DNA from: CBDEGU01 sp965238045
GTDB taxonomy: Bacteria; Acidobacteriota; Terriglobia; Bryobacterales; UBA6623
DNA: 64,000 nt
Assembly: GCA_965238045.1 (NCBI GenBank)
Contig: CBDEGU010000008.1
Location: 372,001-436,000, forward strand
Reading direction: 5' to 3'
Under the pieces are notes generated by a model. That model did no database searches and was not told where the DNA came from. It saw nothing but the letters and a program-made list of their open reading frames with translations. A program made the translations under genes and the position numbers. Position 1 is the stretch's first letter. Each line of letters starts with the position of its first letter. Positions 1 through 8,224 of the stretch are shown here, piece after piece.

Positions 1-68
1 AGCCAGAGCATGAGGGCCGAGGCAATGAGGAACCAGGCAGTGAGGCTGGTTGAGAAATCACGCCGCAT
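1..68 (-). CDS. Membrane protein, N-terminal fragment
   Basis: Only the first 22 codons are inside the window; the gene runs off the left edge. Reading leftward from an ATG at 68, the peptide starts MRRDFSTSLTAWFLIASALM, a short basic N-terminus followed by a hydrophobic stretch that looks like a first membrane segment or signal anchor. An AAAGGA ribosome-binding site lies about eight bases upstream of the ATG, which supports this start. Nothing can be said about function from so short a piece. Confidence 0.55.
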   Translation of the reverse strand, partial: MRRDFSTSLTAWFLIASALMLW

Positions 69-123
69 GGGGTTGGTCCTTTCGCGATGTTGAGAGCCTT
101 GGTTTTATGGGCGCGGAGGTGGC

Positions 124-155
124 GGTGTCTTGGTGTCTCGGTGTCTCGGTGTGGA
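124..155. repeat. 8-bp tandem repeat in intergenic DNA
   Basis: Four consecutive 8-bp units of the form GGTGTCTY (the last one diverged to GGTGTGGA) lie in the 263-base gap between the left-edge membrane gene and the end of the kinase gene. The rest of the gap (69-331) shows no convincing gene, terminator or promoter. Confidence 0.6.
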
Positions 156-331
156 GCCGCTAGCGTTTGGTGCAGAGTGCGCTCGGGGAGGAGTGCGCGC
201 TGTGGGGCTTGTCAGTTTTGGTTCAGAGCGCAAGTTTAGCTTGGCGGGTGGTGAGATGGCAAATTGGGGCGTCGATATTCGGGGTGTTGCTATTCGGGCT
301 GTCGGTGGCGGGAGATCGGGCTTGCGGTGAT

Positions 332-3013
332 TTATTCTGTTGGTGCCGGCTCGGCGAGCCAGATGTTGGCTTTGGTCTCGCCAATGGGGAAGTAGAGCCG
401 GTCCGCTGTCACGCCATAACCAAAAAGGGGTGGCGACCCGAGTCGCCGCCGTAGCCCATGGAAGTGCTGTAGAACGGTTGGAGTTCCGACGGCCTTCTTG
501 GTCCCCGGGTCGAGGCGCTGCGTCCAGATGCACCAGAAGCCATCCCGAAGGGAAGTAAAATAGAGCACGTTACCATCGGGCGACCACCAACTTTGCCCGT
601 CGTAGTACTTGTCGGTAATCTGAACCCAACGACTCTCATCAGCGACGGTGTCGCCCTCAACGGGGGCGACAAAGAGGGGGCCCAGCCGGTCCTGCCCGAT
701 CTTGAGCTTGAACGAGACCCAGCGTTGGTCGGCAGAAAACTTTAAGGCGCCAACCGGGTACTGAGAATGCCCAATCCCGAGATCGGTGCTCTCACCCGTC
801 TCAACATCGAACGTCAGCCATCGACGAGGAGGAAGTGAATAATACAGGATCTTCTTCCCGTCCGGCAGCCAGTAGAAAACGTTGCCGATCTCTTGCAGTA
901 GCTGTTTCTCGGTCCCGCTCGCGAGGTCACTCACATAGAGGTTTCGCGTCCTCTGTTCGTCGCGCACAAAAGCGGCTCTGGCGCCATCCGGCGAGATGAC
1001 TCCACGAAGTTCCGGCTGAGCGCTGATCGTTACCGGCTGATCGCTGCCGGTCGCCAGATCGCGAAGCCAGACATCCGAATTGCCGGCCCGGTCCGAAATG
1101 AACAGAAGCTTTCGCCCGTCGGCCGACAGCGTCGGATGAGTCTCTCGACTCAGCCCGGTGATGACCCGTTCCGGTGTTCCGATCGCCTCGGCCCGGTTCA
1201 TGTCCACGCGCAGCCTCCAGATGTCCCAGTTCAAGGACGAACTTGTGAATGCGATGAGGCCGTCCGAAGCCGCGGAAGGGGCGTCTTCTCCCGTTCCGGA
1301 GGTCAGCCGCCGCGGTTCGCTCGCCAAGCGCCAGTCGTCCGGTGAGATGCGAACCTGCCACAGGTTTGTGGCACCTCCGCGGAGTGACCCCGTGAAGGGG
1401 ATGCGGTTCCCATCGGCCAACCACGCAAAAGGAGCCCCCAATGCAAGTCCGGCGTTCTCGAGCACCTGTGCGGCGTCCAAGCGAATGGCTCTCCCGCCTT
1501 GCACGGGTACAACCCACCAGTCAAATTCAACGAATCGCCCGAATGCCCATGGCTCCACGCTCCCTTCCACCAGCAAATGCCTTCCATCGGGCGACCAGAC
1601 TGGGTTGCGTGAGACGGATAACCCGGATTCCAACTCGCGAGCTGGTCCGCCGGCAGCCGGGACGATAAATGCTCGGCCAAGTGAATAACTGATCCATTCT
1701 CCGTCAGGAGAAAAACGTGGATGTTTACCGGGATTATGTATACTGCTGTCCGCCACGCGCTTAGGGTTGCCACCAAGCGCCGGGATGACGTAGATGCCGC
1801 CGGCATCACGTCCCGATTCGAAGACGATCCGGCTGCCGTCGGGGGAGAAAGACGGGGAGTTCTCGTTGGTGGGATGATTTGTCAGGCGGATTGGCTCACC
1901 GCCGGCGACCTGCTGGACCCAGATGTCGAGGTTGTTCTCATCGGCGCGGTCGGAAGCGTAAGCCAGGAGCTTGCCGTCGGGCGAAAGTGCCGGGCTTCCT
2001 GAATAGCCCGTGTCTTGGGTGATTTGGCTCAGTTTGTATTGGGGGACCGATGGGGAAGGCAGTTCGGATGAGCGGGTGAACCACCAAGTGAGGCCGACGG
2101 CTACGAGCAGGATCGCAGCGGCTGCCCCGATGACAGCCGGTGAGGTGCTCCTGGCAGCTCCCGGTTGGGTTGCGACCTTGGAGGTTTGCGGTTCCAGGTC
2201 GCGGCGTAGCGCCTGCAAATCAACGAGCAGATCGGTGACGTGCTGGTATCGCTCGTCCGCCTCCTTCGCCAAGCATTTGTCAACGATCCGTTCGAGTTCC
2301 TTGGGTACGCCGGTGCGCAGGGCGGTTAAGGGTTCGTGTTGCTCGTTGGTAATGGAATAGATGACAGCGTGATCGACCTCGCCCTTGAATGGCGGCTGCC
2401 CCGCGACCATCTCATAGAGAACGACGCCGAGTCCCCAGACGTCCGAGCGCCGGTCGGTGGGCTCTCCCAACGCTTGTTCAGGGGACATGTAGACCGGAGT
2501 TCCTAACGTGGTGCCCTCACGGGTGAGCTTCGAGCTTTCGGCCAGTTGCGCCAGCCCAAAGTCCATCAACTTCACGAGCCCGCGCGAGCCCTTCATCAGC
2601 ATCACGTTGTCGGGCTTGATGTCGCGATGCGTAGTGCCCTTTTCGTGCGCGGCGTCGAGCCCGTCGGCCATCTGGATGGCGATCGAGAGCGCCTCGGGGA
2701 GCTTGAGCGGGCCTTCGGCAATCTTCTTGCTCAGCGTTCGGCCTTCGAGGAAGGCCATGACGATGAAGGTGCGGCCATCCACTTCGTCAATCTCATGGAC
2801 GGTGCAGATGTTCGGGTGGTCCAAAGAAGCGGCTGCCATGGCCTCGCGTTCAAAACGCTTGGGGCCTTCTTCGTCGCGCAGAAGGTGAGGAGCCAAGAAC
2901 TTAAGCGCTACCGATCGCTTGAGTTTGATGTCCTCGGCCTTGTAGACGACACCCATGCCGCCTTCGCCGAGCTTCTCGGTGATGCGGTAGTGGGAGATGG
3001 TTTGACCGATCAT
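332..3013 (-). CDS. Membrane Ser/Thr protein kinase with PD40/TolB-like repeat sensor domain
   Basis: 893 residues. The N-terminal 270 residues are a Hanks-type kinase: glycine loop GEGGMGVVYKAED, ATP-binding lysine in VALKFL, catalytic loop HRDIKPDN, DFGLAQL and an SPEQAL motif in place of APE, so the kinase should be active. A single membrane segment (about residues 295-315, around AAAAILLVAVGLTWWF) separates it from a C-terminal half of repeated SPDGxxxxF/Y blades typical of PD40/TolB-like propellers, predicted to be outside the membrane. This kinase-TM-propeller layout is very common in Acidobacteria. Probably a one-component sensor kinase; ligand and substrates unknown. The ATG at 3013 begins directly at the family start (MIGQTISHYRITEKLG). 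It is transcribed away from the BMC genes. Confidence 0.92.
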   Translation of the reverse strand: MIGQTISHYRITEKLGEGGMGVVYKAEDIKLKRSVALKFLAPHLLRDEEGPKRFEREAMAAASLDHPNICTVHEIDEVDGRTFIVMAFLEGRTLSKKIAEGPLKLPEALSIAIQMADGLDAAHEKGTTHRDIKPDNVMLMKGSRGLVKLMDFGLAQLAESSKLTREGTTLGTPVYMSPEQALGEPTDRRSDVWGLGVVLYEMVAGQPPFKGEVDHAVIYSITNEQHEPLTALRTGVPKELERIVDKCLAKEADERYQHVTDLLVDLQALRRDLEPQTSKVATQPGAARSTSPAVIGAAAAILLVAVGLTWWFTRSSELPSPSVPQYKLSQITQDTGYSGSPALSPDGKLLAYASDRADENNLDIWVQQVAGGEPIRLTNHPTNENSPSFSPDGSRIVFESGRDAGGIYVIPALGGNPKRVADSSIHNPGKHPRFSPDGEWISYSLGRAFIVPAAGGPARELESGLSVSRNPVWSPDGRHLLVEGSVEPWAFGRFVEFDWWVVPVQGGRAIRLDAAQVLENAGLALGAPFAWLADGNRIPFTGSLRGGATNLWQVRISPDDWRLASEPRRLTSGTGEDAPSAASDGLIAFTSSSLNWDIWRLRVDMNRAEAIGTPERVITGLSRETHPTLSADGRKLLFISDRAGNSDVWLRDLATGSDQPVTISAQPELRGVISPDGARAAFVRDEQRTRNLYVSDLASGTEKQLLQEIGNVFYWLPDGKKILYYSLPPRRWLTFDVETGESTDLGIGHSQYPVGALKFSADQRWVSFKLKIGQDRLGPLFVAPVEGDTVADESRWVQITDKYYDGQSWWSPDGNVLYFTSLRDGFWCIWTQRLDPGTKKAVGTPTVLQHFHGLRRRLGSPPLFGYGVTADRLYFPIGETKANIWLAEPAPTE

Positions 3014-3356
3014 AGCCCCGACCGAGCCTGAGTGGATTGTACCACCGGAGCATAGATGTCGCGAACAACGCTTCGGTTAAGCCGTCCGATGGTAGCAGTG
3101 TCAGGGTCTTGATTTAGGGCGGTTTGCGACTCCTTCGAGGGCCTGCTGAGGGTCTGCTACTACCTGCCTGGGCTGAGCGACAGGTTTGGTGCGGGAGTTC
3201 CGCCGTTGCAGGATAGGACAGCATGCCGGGGTTGGAGCGGATGCTTGCGGATCGTTAGCGGAACCGTCCCGCGGAGCCCTCCTGGAACCGTTTTGATTTG
3301 TGGGGAGTGGGGGGATTGTGGTACGTTCACGGGTACGCGCGCAGTGAGGAGAAGTT
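3014..3356. other. Divergent intergenic region, kinase / BMC genes
   Basis: 343 bases between two divergent genes. It should hold promoters for both. The only clear site is AGGAG (3346-3350), placed correctly for the GTG start of the shell gene. A GTAGCAG near 3092 has an inverted partner CTGCTAC about 65 bases downstream; its role is unclear. No open reading frame here looks real. Confidence 0.4.
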
Positions 3357-3644
3357 GTGGACGCACTGGGAATGATTGAGACCAAGGGCCTGATTGGAGC
3401 TATCGAGGCCGCCGACGCCATGGTGAAGACGGCTAACGTGGTTCTTGAGGGCAAGGAATATATCGGCGCCGGGTTCGTGCTCGTCACCGTACGCGGCGAT
3501 GTGGGCGCGGTGAAGGCGGCGACCGATGCCGGCGCTGCCGCGGCTCGGCGCGTGGGCGAGCTGGTAGGCGTTCATGTCATCCCTCATCCGCATGAGGAAG
3601 CTGAGGCGACGGTTGTTCCGAAGAACGCGGGCTCGAAGAAGTAG
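3357..3644 (+). CDS. BMC-H hexameric microcompartment shell protein
   Basis: 95 residues, the usual length of a single-BMC-domain shell protein of the PduA/EutM/CcmK type. It opens MDALGMIETKGLIGAIEAAD and contains VRGDVGAVKAATDAG, close to the PduA family consensus. Hexamers of such proteins tile the facets of a polyhedral organelle. The pore loop is IGAG (residues 36-39), so the constriction residue corresponding to PduA Ser40 is Ala. The tile-edge lysine is kept (Lys24), but the usual VIPRPH motif reads VIPHPH, replacing the conserved edge arginine with histidine. Start is GTG with AGGAG seven bases upstream. It lies 380 bases before an acylating aldehyde dehydrogenase on the same strand. 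No vertex (BMC-P) or trimer (BMC-T) gene is in the window. Confidence 0.95.
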   Translation: MDALGMIETKGLIGAIEAADAMVKTANVVLEGKEYIGAGFVLVTVRGDVGAVKAATDAGAAAARRVGELVGVHVIPHPHEEAEATVVPKNAGSKK

Positions 3645-4024
3645 TAGCTGCTTGGGAGTAGCTGCACGGAAAAAATGCTGGGACAGTCAGCCGCGCATCG
3701 CGTAAGTCCTTGCGGATCAGAGAGCGTTTCGCCAGCGCTTGTGACAGTCCCGATTTTTTCCGGGCGGGCTCGGCGGCGTGCCGGCGAAAAAAGGGTACAG
3801 CCACCGAATTTCGCGGTTCTCTTGTGCTGGCGACAGATCGGTTTGGCGAGCGAAATTCGGATGGCAGTCCCCCATTTTCGCCTGATGCCGCCTCTGCTGC
3901 GCGATGCCGCCTCCGCTGGGCGGCCGCTAGATGGGTGCTTCGCCAGTCAAAGACGGCGCTGAGTTCAGCAACAAGGTTTAACAAAAAAGTTTAGCAAGGT
4001 TTGGCAATAAAGTTCAGCAAGACG
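3645..4024 (+). promoter_or_regulatory. Structured leader between shell gene and aldehyde dehydrogenase
   Basis: A 380-base gap with two inverted repeats in a row. The first pairs TTTTTTCCGG (3754-3763) with CCGGCGAAAAAA (3781-3792) with a small bulge. The second has perfect 11-base arms, CCGAATTTCGC (3804-3814) and GCGAAATTCGG (3850-3860), around a 35-base loop. Just before the gene there are imperfect repeats of GTTCAGCAA/GTTTAGCAA (3963-4020) in A-rich sequence. No known riboswitch consensus was recognised. The region may control expression of the cargo enzyme relative to the shell protein, or process the transcript. Confidence 0.4.
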
Positions 4025-5989
4025 ATGCCTTCTCCCGCCACTCTCGAAGACCAAGATTTGCGCTCGGTGCAAGAAGTTCGCCGCAAGGTCGCGCTGGCGT
4101 ACGAGGCGTTTCTCGAGTTTCGGGAATTCTCGCAGGAACAGGTCGATGCGATCATCGATCACGCCGCCGCGGCGGCTCGCGAGAACAGCGAGCGGCTGGC
4201 AAGACTGGCGGTCGAGGAAACCGGCTACGGGAATGTTCGCGATAAGACGATCAAGAACCTGCTGAACTGCGACGTTCTTCATCGCGCGATCCGGCCGCTC
4301 AAGACCGTGGGCGTCATCGGCGAGGACCACGATCGGGGCATTCTCGAAATCGCCGAGCCGGTGGGCGTGGTGGCCGCGATTTTGCCGACGACCAATCCCA
4401 CGTCGACGGCTTTCTTCAAGATTTTGATCGCGCTCAAGGGGCGCAACGCGATCGTGGTGAGCCCGCACCCGCGCGCGGTCGCTTGCACCTGCGAGGCGGC
4501 GAGCGTGCTGGGAGAAGCGGCCGAGGCGGCGGGAGCGCCCCGGGGGATTGTGCAATGCCTGACGCAGGCAACGATCGAGGGAACCACCGCCTTGATGCGG
4601 CACGAGCGGACGAGCTTGATCCTCTCGACCGGGGGCACGGGAATTGTTCGCGCGGCCTATTCGAGCGGCAAACCGGCCTTGGGCGTCGGTCCGGGCAATG
4701 TGGCGGTCCTGCTGGAACGATCGGCCGACCTGGACGAGGCCGTCGCGGCGGTGGTCGAGGGCAAATCGTTTGACTACGGCACGGTTTGCTCAAGCGAACA
4801 GTCAGTGATCGCCGAAGAGGCCAGCCGGGAGGCCGTGCTGGCGGCGCTCGAAAAACACGGCGCCCATCTGTGCGACGAGGCGCAGAGCGAAGCGCTGGCC
4901 AAGCTGCTGATCGGGCCTTCGCTGCGGGTGAATCCAGATTGCGTCGGTCAGTCGCCTCAACGGATCGCCGAGATGGCGGGGTTTCGCGTTCCGAGCGGCG
5001 CGCGGGTGCTGGTGGTAGAACTTCGGGGCGTGGGGCGCGAACATCCGCTTTCGGCCGAAAAACTTTCCCCGGTCCTGGGCGTCCTGTTCGTCAAGGATTT
5101 CTCCGCCGGTCTGGCCGCCGCCAAGAGCATTCTGAACTTCGGCGGGCGGGGACATACCTGCGTCATTCACTCGAAGGATGACGACCGCATTCGCGAGTTC
5201 GGCCTGGCCATGCCGGCCTTCCGCGTGCTGGTCAATACTCCGGCGCCGCAGGGTTCGACCGGCATCACGACCAACCTGTCGCCGTCGATGACGCTGGGTT
5301 GCGGAGCGATGGCGGGCAACATTACCGGGGACAACGTCGGTCCGATGCACCTGGTGAATATCAAGCGGATTGCCTACAAGGTTCGCGATGTCGCCGCCGC
5401 GTTTGAGAGCGATCAGGCTCGGGCGCTGTTCGCGGGGGGTGAGGCGGTTCGGGGTGGCTTGGGGCAGGGGCAGGAGCCGGTGCCGCCCGTACCGTCGGCG
5501 CCAGCAGCAGCACCGGAGCCACCCGTGCCACAGAGCGGCGGCGCGGCTGGCGCTTCCAAGGTGACGGCCGCGGTGCGGCGTTATTTGTCGGAACGGGGCC
5601 TGGGTGGGGGACCGCATCGTGCGGCGGAGCCCGCGGCCGGTAGCAGCTCACCCGCCAACGGCGCGGCCAGTGTGGTGGATCGTTTCGTGGCCCATCGCAG
5701 GCCGGCGCGGGTCGCCGCGGGAGTGGCGGCTAGGCGAGGGGCGTCTCGGGCAGTAGTATCTGGGGCGGCGGCACCTTCCACCTCAGCAAGAGCAGCGGCC
5801 TACGGTTCGGCGACTTCGGTACCTTCTAGTTCGGCGCCCGGGCCCGAGGCCGTGCCGTTTGTTTGCGAGGATGACGTGCGGCGGGCGATGGTAAAGCAAA
5901 CGAAGATCTATATCAACGCCAAGACGATCGTCACGCCGGCGGCTCGCGATCTCGATGACGGATATAAGGTCTTGGTTCGAGTCGAGTAA
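4025..5989 (+). CDS. BMC-associated acylating aldehyde dehydrogenase with linker and EutQ-like tail
   Basis: 654 residues from the ATG at 4025; an in-frame TTG at 4001 is an alternative start, and neither has a good ribosome-binding site. Residues 1-470 are a CoA-acylating aldehyde dehydrogenase like EutE/PduP or the N-terminal half of AdhE, with catalytic Cys255 in GTVCSSEQSV, LGVGPGNV and GGRGHTCVIH. It should oxidise a short aldehyde plus CoA and NAD+ to acyl-CoA. Residues about 470-610 are an Ala/Pro/Gly-rich linker holding two short amphipathic segments, SKVTAAVRRYLSERGLG (about 511-527) and SVVDRFVAHRRPARVAA (about 549-565), typical of encapsulation peptides. The last 46 residues (CEDDVRRAM...KTIVTPAARDL) resemble the N-terminal motif of EutQ and related BMC proteins. 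The family is normally about 450-500 residues, so this is a fusion. Substrate unknown. Confidence 0.85.
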   Translation: MPSPATLEDQDLRSVQEVRRKVALAYEAFLEFREFSQEQVDAIIDHAAAAARENSERLARLAVEETGYGNVRDKTIKNLLNCDVLHRAIRPLKTVGVIGEDHDRGILEIAEPVGVVAAILPTTNPTSTAFFKILIALKGRNAIVVSPHPRAVACTCEAASVLGEAAEAAGAPRGIVQCLTQATIEGTTALMRHERTSLILSTGGTGIVRAAYSSGKPALGVGPGNVAVLLERSADLDEAVAAVVEGKSFDYGTVCSSEQSVIAEEASREAVLAALEKHGAHLCDEAQSEALAKLLIGPSLRVNPDCVGQSPQRIAEMAGFRVPSGARVLVVELRGVGREHPLSAEKLSPVLGVLFVKDFSAGLAAAKSILNFGGRGHTCVIHSKDDDRIREFGLAMPAFRVLVNTPAPQGSTGITTNLSPSMTLGCGAMAGNITGDNVGPMHLVNIKRIAYKVRDVAAAFESDQARALFAGGEAVRGGLGQGQEPVPPVPSAPAAAPEPPVPQSGGAAGASKVTAAVRRYLSERGLGGGPHRAAEPAAGSSSPANGAASVVDRFVAHRRPARVAAGVAARRGASRAVVSGAAAPSTSARAAAYGSATSVPSSSAPGPEAVPFVCEDDVRRAMVKQTKIYINAKTIVTPAARDLDDGYKVLVRVE

Positions 5990-6001
5990 GGGCGCCGGGG
6001 G

Positions 6002-6021
6002 GCCGCCCTGTGCGGCTTTTT
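6002..6021 (+). terminator. Intrinsic terminator after the BMC locus
   Basis: GCCGC (6002-6006), five-base loop, GCGGC (6012-6016), then five T. It sits between the dehydrogenase stop (5989) and the recJ start (6026), so the BMC unit probably ends here and recJ is expressed separately or by read-through. Confidence 0.65.
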
Positions 6022-6025
6022 CGTT

Positions 6026-7765
6026 ATGAAACGCTGGGTAGACCGTGAGTACGACCAGGAAGCCGCACGGCGGCTGCAGGCGGAAGCGGGACTGACGCCG
6101 CTGATGAGCAAGCTGCTGGCGCAGCGCGGGATGAGTTGCCCGGAAGAGGTTTTTCGTTTTCTCGCCCCGCGGCTGGACCAGTTGCATGATCCCGGCCGGA
6201 TGCTGGGAATGGGGCAGGCGGTCGAGCGGCTGCGGCGGGCGATCGCGAAAAACGAGCGGATTCTGATCTACGGCGATTACGACGTGGACGGCACGACGTC
6301 GGTGGTCGTGTTGCGCACGGCGATCCGGATGGCCGGGGGCGAGGCGGACTACCATGTTCCGCACCGCGTGCGCGAAGGCTACGGCATGCGGCGGGAAGTG
6401 ATCGAGCAGGCCGCGGCCGCCGGCGTGAGACTGCTGATTAGCGTCGACAACGGCATCCGCGAGGTTGAGGCGGTTGCCCGGGCGAGGGAACTCGGCATCG
6501 ACACGATCATTACCGATCATCATTTGCCCGACACGGCGGCGCCGCCCGCGCTGGCGATTCTCAACCCCAATCAACCCGGTTGCGGCTACCCGGACAAAAA
6601 CCTCTGCGGCGCCGGCGTGGCCTTCAAACTCTCGCAAGCACTGCTGGCAACACTCGACTGGCCGGGGGCGAAACGAGATCGCGTGCTGGCTTCGCTGCTG
6701 AAAATCGTGGCCATCGCGACGGTCGCCGACATGGTTCCGCTGCGCGGCGAAAACCGTGTTTTCGTCAAGCTCGGCCTCGACGGTCTTGAGGACCCGCGGC
6801 AGCCTGGTTTGCGCGCGCTGCTGCGCGTGGCCAGGGTCTCGGCGGCACCTTCGGCGGGCGATTTGGGCTTTCGCGTCGGTCCCCGGCTCAACGCCGCCGG
6901 CCGCATGGATGAGGCGCGGGACGTGGTCGAACTTCTCTCCACCCAGGATGCGGCCGAAGCCGAGCGCCTGGCGTCGAAGCTCGACCGGCTCAACAGCGAG
7001 CGGCAACGCACCGAGGACGGGATCCTGGCGCAAGTGCTTGCACAACTCGGCGAGGTGCCTGCACCATCGGAGCTTCCGGTGATGGTCGCCGCTGGCGAGG
7101 AGTGGCATCGGGGCGTGATCGGAATCGTGGCCAGCCGTTTGGTCGAGCGGTTCCATCGCCCGGCGCTGGTGCTCAGTTGCGACCAGCACGGGGTGGCCAC
7201 CGGTTCGGGACGCAGCATCCCGAAGTTTCATTTTCTGGAAAGCTTGGAATCGGCCGCGGAGCTGCTGGAGCGATTCGGCGGCCATCGCCAAGCCGCGGGA
7301 TGCACGATCGCGGCGGAGCGTATTCCTGAGCTGCGGCGGCAATTGTGCGCGTTCGCCAGCGCCCGCCTTGAAGCCGAGGACTACATTCCCGAGCTGAAGG
7401 TGGATGCGGAACTGGGCTTGGACGAGGTAGGCGACCGGCTGATGGAGCAAATCGCGTCCCTGGCGCCCCATGGGCTGGGGAATCCGAAACCGCGCTTCTC
7501 GGCGGCGGGAACGAAACTCGCCGTCGCGCCCCGTGTACTCAAAGAGAAGCATCTGAAGCTGCGTCTGAGCCAGGGGACGGCGGTGTTCACGGCCATGGGC
7601 TGGCGCATGGCCGAGCGCCGGGAAGGCCTCAACATGGGTACGCTGATGGACGCGGTGTTTACGATCGAAGCCGACCGCTACGCCGGAGGCTGGCAACTGG
7701 TTTTGGAGGATTTTCGCCTCGCCGACGCCGTGCAGATTCCCAAGGCTGTGGCGATCACCGCGTGA
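6026..7765 (+). CDS. recJ: Single-stranded-DNA-specific exonuclease RecJ
   Basis: 579 residues, normal for RecJ. The DHH-family metal motifs are present in order: YGDYDVDGTTS (about residues 82-92), SVDNGI, ITDHHLPD (about 157-164) and VADMVPLRGEN. The DHHA1 part carries SGRSIPKFHF and GGHRQAAGCTI. RecJ degrades single-stranded DNA 5' to 3' in recombination, mismatch and base-excision repair. Cytoplasmic. It begins 36 bases after the BMC dehydrogenase but is separated from it by a terminator, so the proximity need not imply a shared role. Confidence 0.96.
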   Translation: MKRWVDREYDQEAARRLQAEAGLTPLMSKLLAQRGMSCPEEVFRFLAPRLDQLHDPGRMLGMGQAVERLRRAIAKNERILIYGDYDVDGTTSVVVLRTAIRMAGGEADYHVPHRVREGYGMRREVIEQAAAAGVRLLISVDNGIREVEAVARARELGIDTIITDHHLPDTAAPPALAILNPNQPGCGYPDKNLCGAGVAFKLSQALLATLDWPGAKRDRVLASLLKIVAIATVADMVPLRGENRVFVKLGLDGLEDPRQPGLRALLRVARVSAAPSAGDLGFRVGPRLNAAGRMDEARDVVELLSTQDAAEAERLASKLDRLNSERQRTEDGILAQVLAQLGEVPAPSELPVMVAAGEEWHRGVIGIVASRLVERFHRPALVLSCDQHGVATGSGRSIPKFHFLESLESAAELLERFGGHRQAAGCTIAAERIPELRRQLCAFASARLEAEDYIPELKVDAELGLDEVGDRLMEQIASLAPHGLGNPKPRFSAAGTKLAVAPRVLKEKHLKLRLSQGTAVFTAMGWRMAERREGLNMGTLMDAVFTIEADRYAGGWQLVLEDFRLADAVQIPKAVAITA

Positions 7766-7805
7766 GATCGGGCAATGAAACCGCGCAGGCAGGGGCGGGA
7801 GAGCG

Positions 7806-8224
7806 ATGAAGCTTTGTACTTTTGAATATGAGAATCGCCGCGAAGTGGGTATCGTTCGCGGCGACCGAATCCTGCCGGTCTCGGAGGTGAATGCCTCGGC
7901 GGGCACGAAGGTGCCGGAGGAGATGCTGCGGCTGATTCAAGCCGGTTGCATTGAGGAGCTCAAAGAGGTGGCCGGCGGGGCGGGCGAGGGAACGAATGCC
8001 AGCCTGCCGGCGGACGATGTTCGCTTGTGTCTGCCCTACGAGCGTCCGCCCAAGATCTGGTGTATCGGCCTGAACTATCAGTCGCACGCTGAAGATATCG
8101 GCGCCGAGCAGCCGGAAGAGCCCGGAAGCTTCATGAAACCGAGTTCGTCTCTCTTTGAGCCAGGCGGCGCGATCGAGCTGCCGCCGGAGGATATCTCGCA
8201 AGAGGTGGACGCGGAGGTTCGGTT
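7806..8224 (+). pseudogene. FAH-family (fumarylacetoacetase-like) hydrolase, 3' half lost
   Basis: The first 138 residues (to about 8219) follow the FAH family: an N-terminal cap region, then KIWCIGLNYQSHAEDIG and SFMKPSSSL. The reading stops matching at VDAEV, exactly where the metal-binding E-x-E segment (normally VDxExELAVVIG) should continue. Beyond that the frame runs through unrelated residues to a stop at 8297. The remaining catalytic half is absent. The break coincides with the 3' end of the convergent minus-strand gene, so a deletion or rearrangement (or an assembly join) fused the two gene ends. Start ATG has GGGAGAGCG upstream. Confidence 0.7.

Noticed and set aside
3645..4024. Cobalamin riboswitch or another known riboswitch ahead of the BMC dehydrogenase
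   Set aside because: The hairpins do not show the conserved B12-box or other known core sequences; kept only as an unassigned structured leader.
5783..7906. 707-codon open frame on the minus strand across recJ
   Set aside because: It is antisense to a perfectly conserved recJ and shows no family features; long shadow frames are expected in GC-rich genes.
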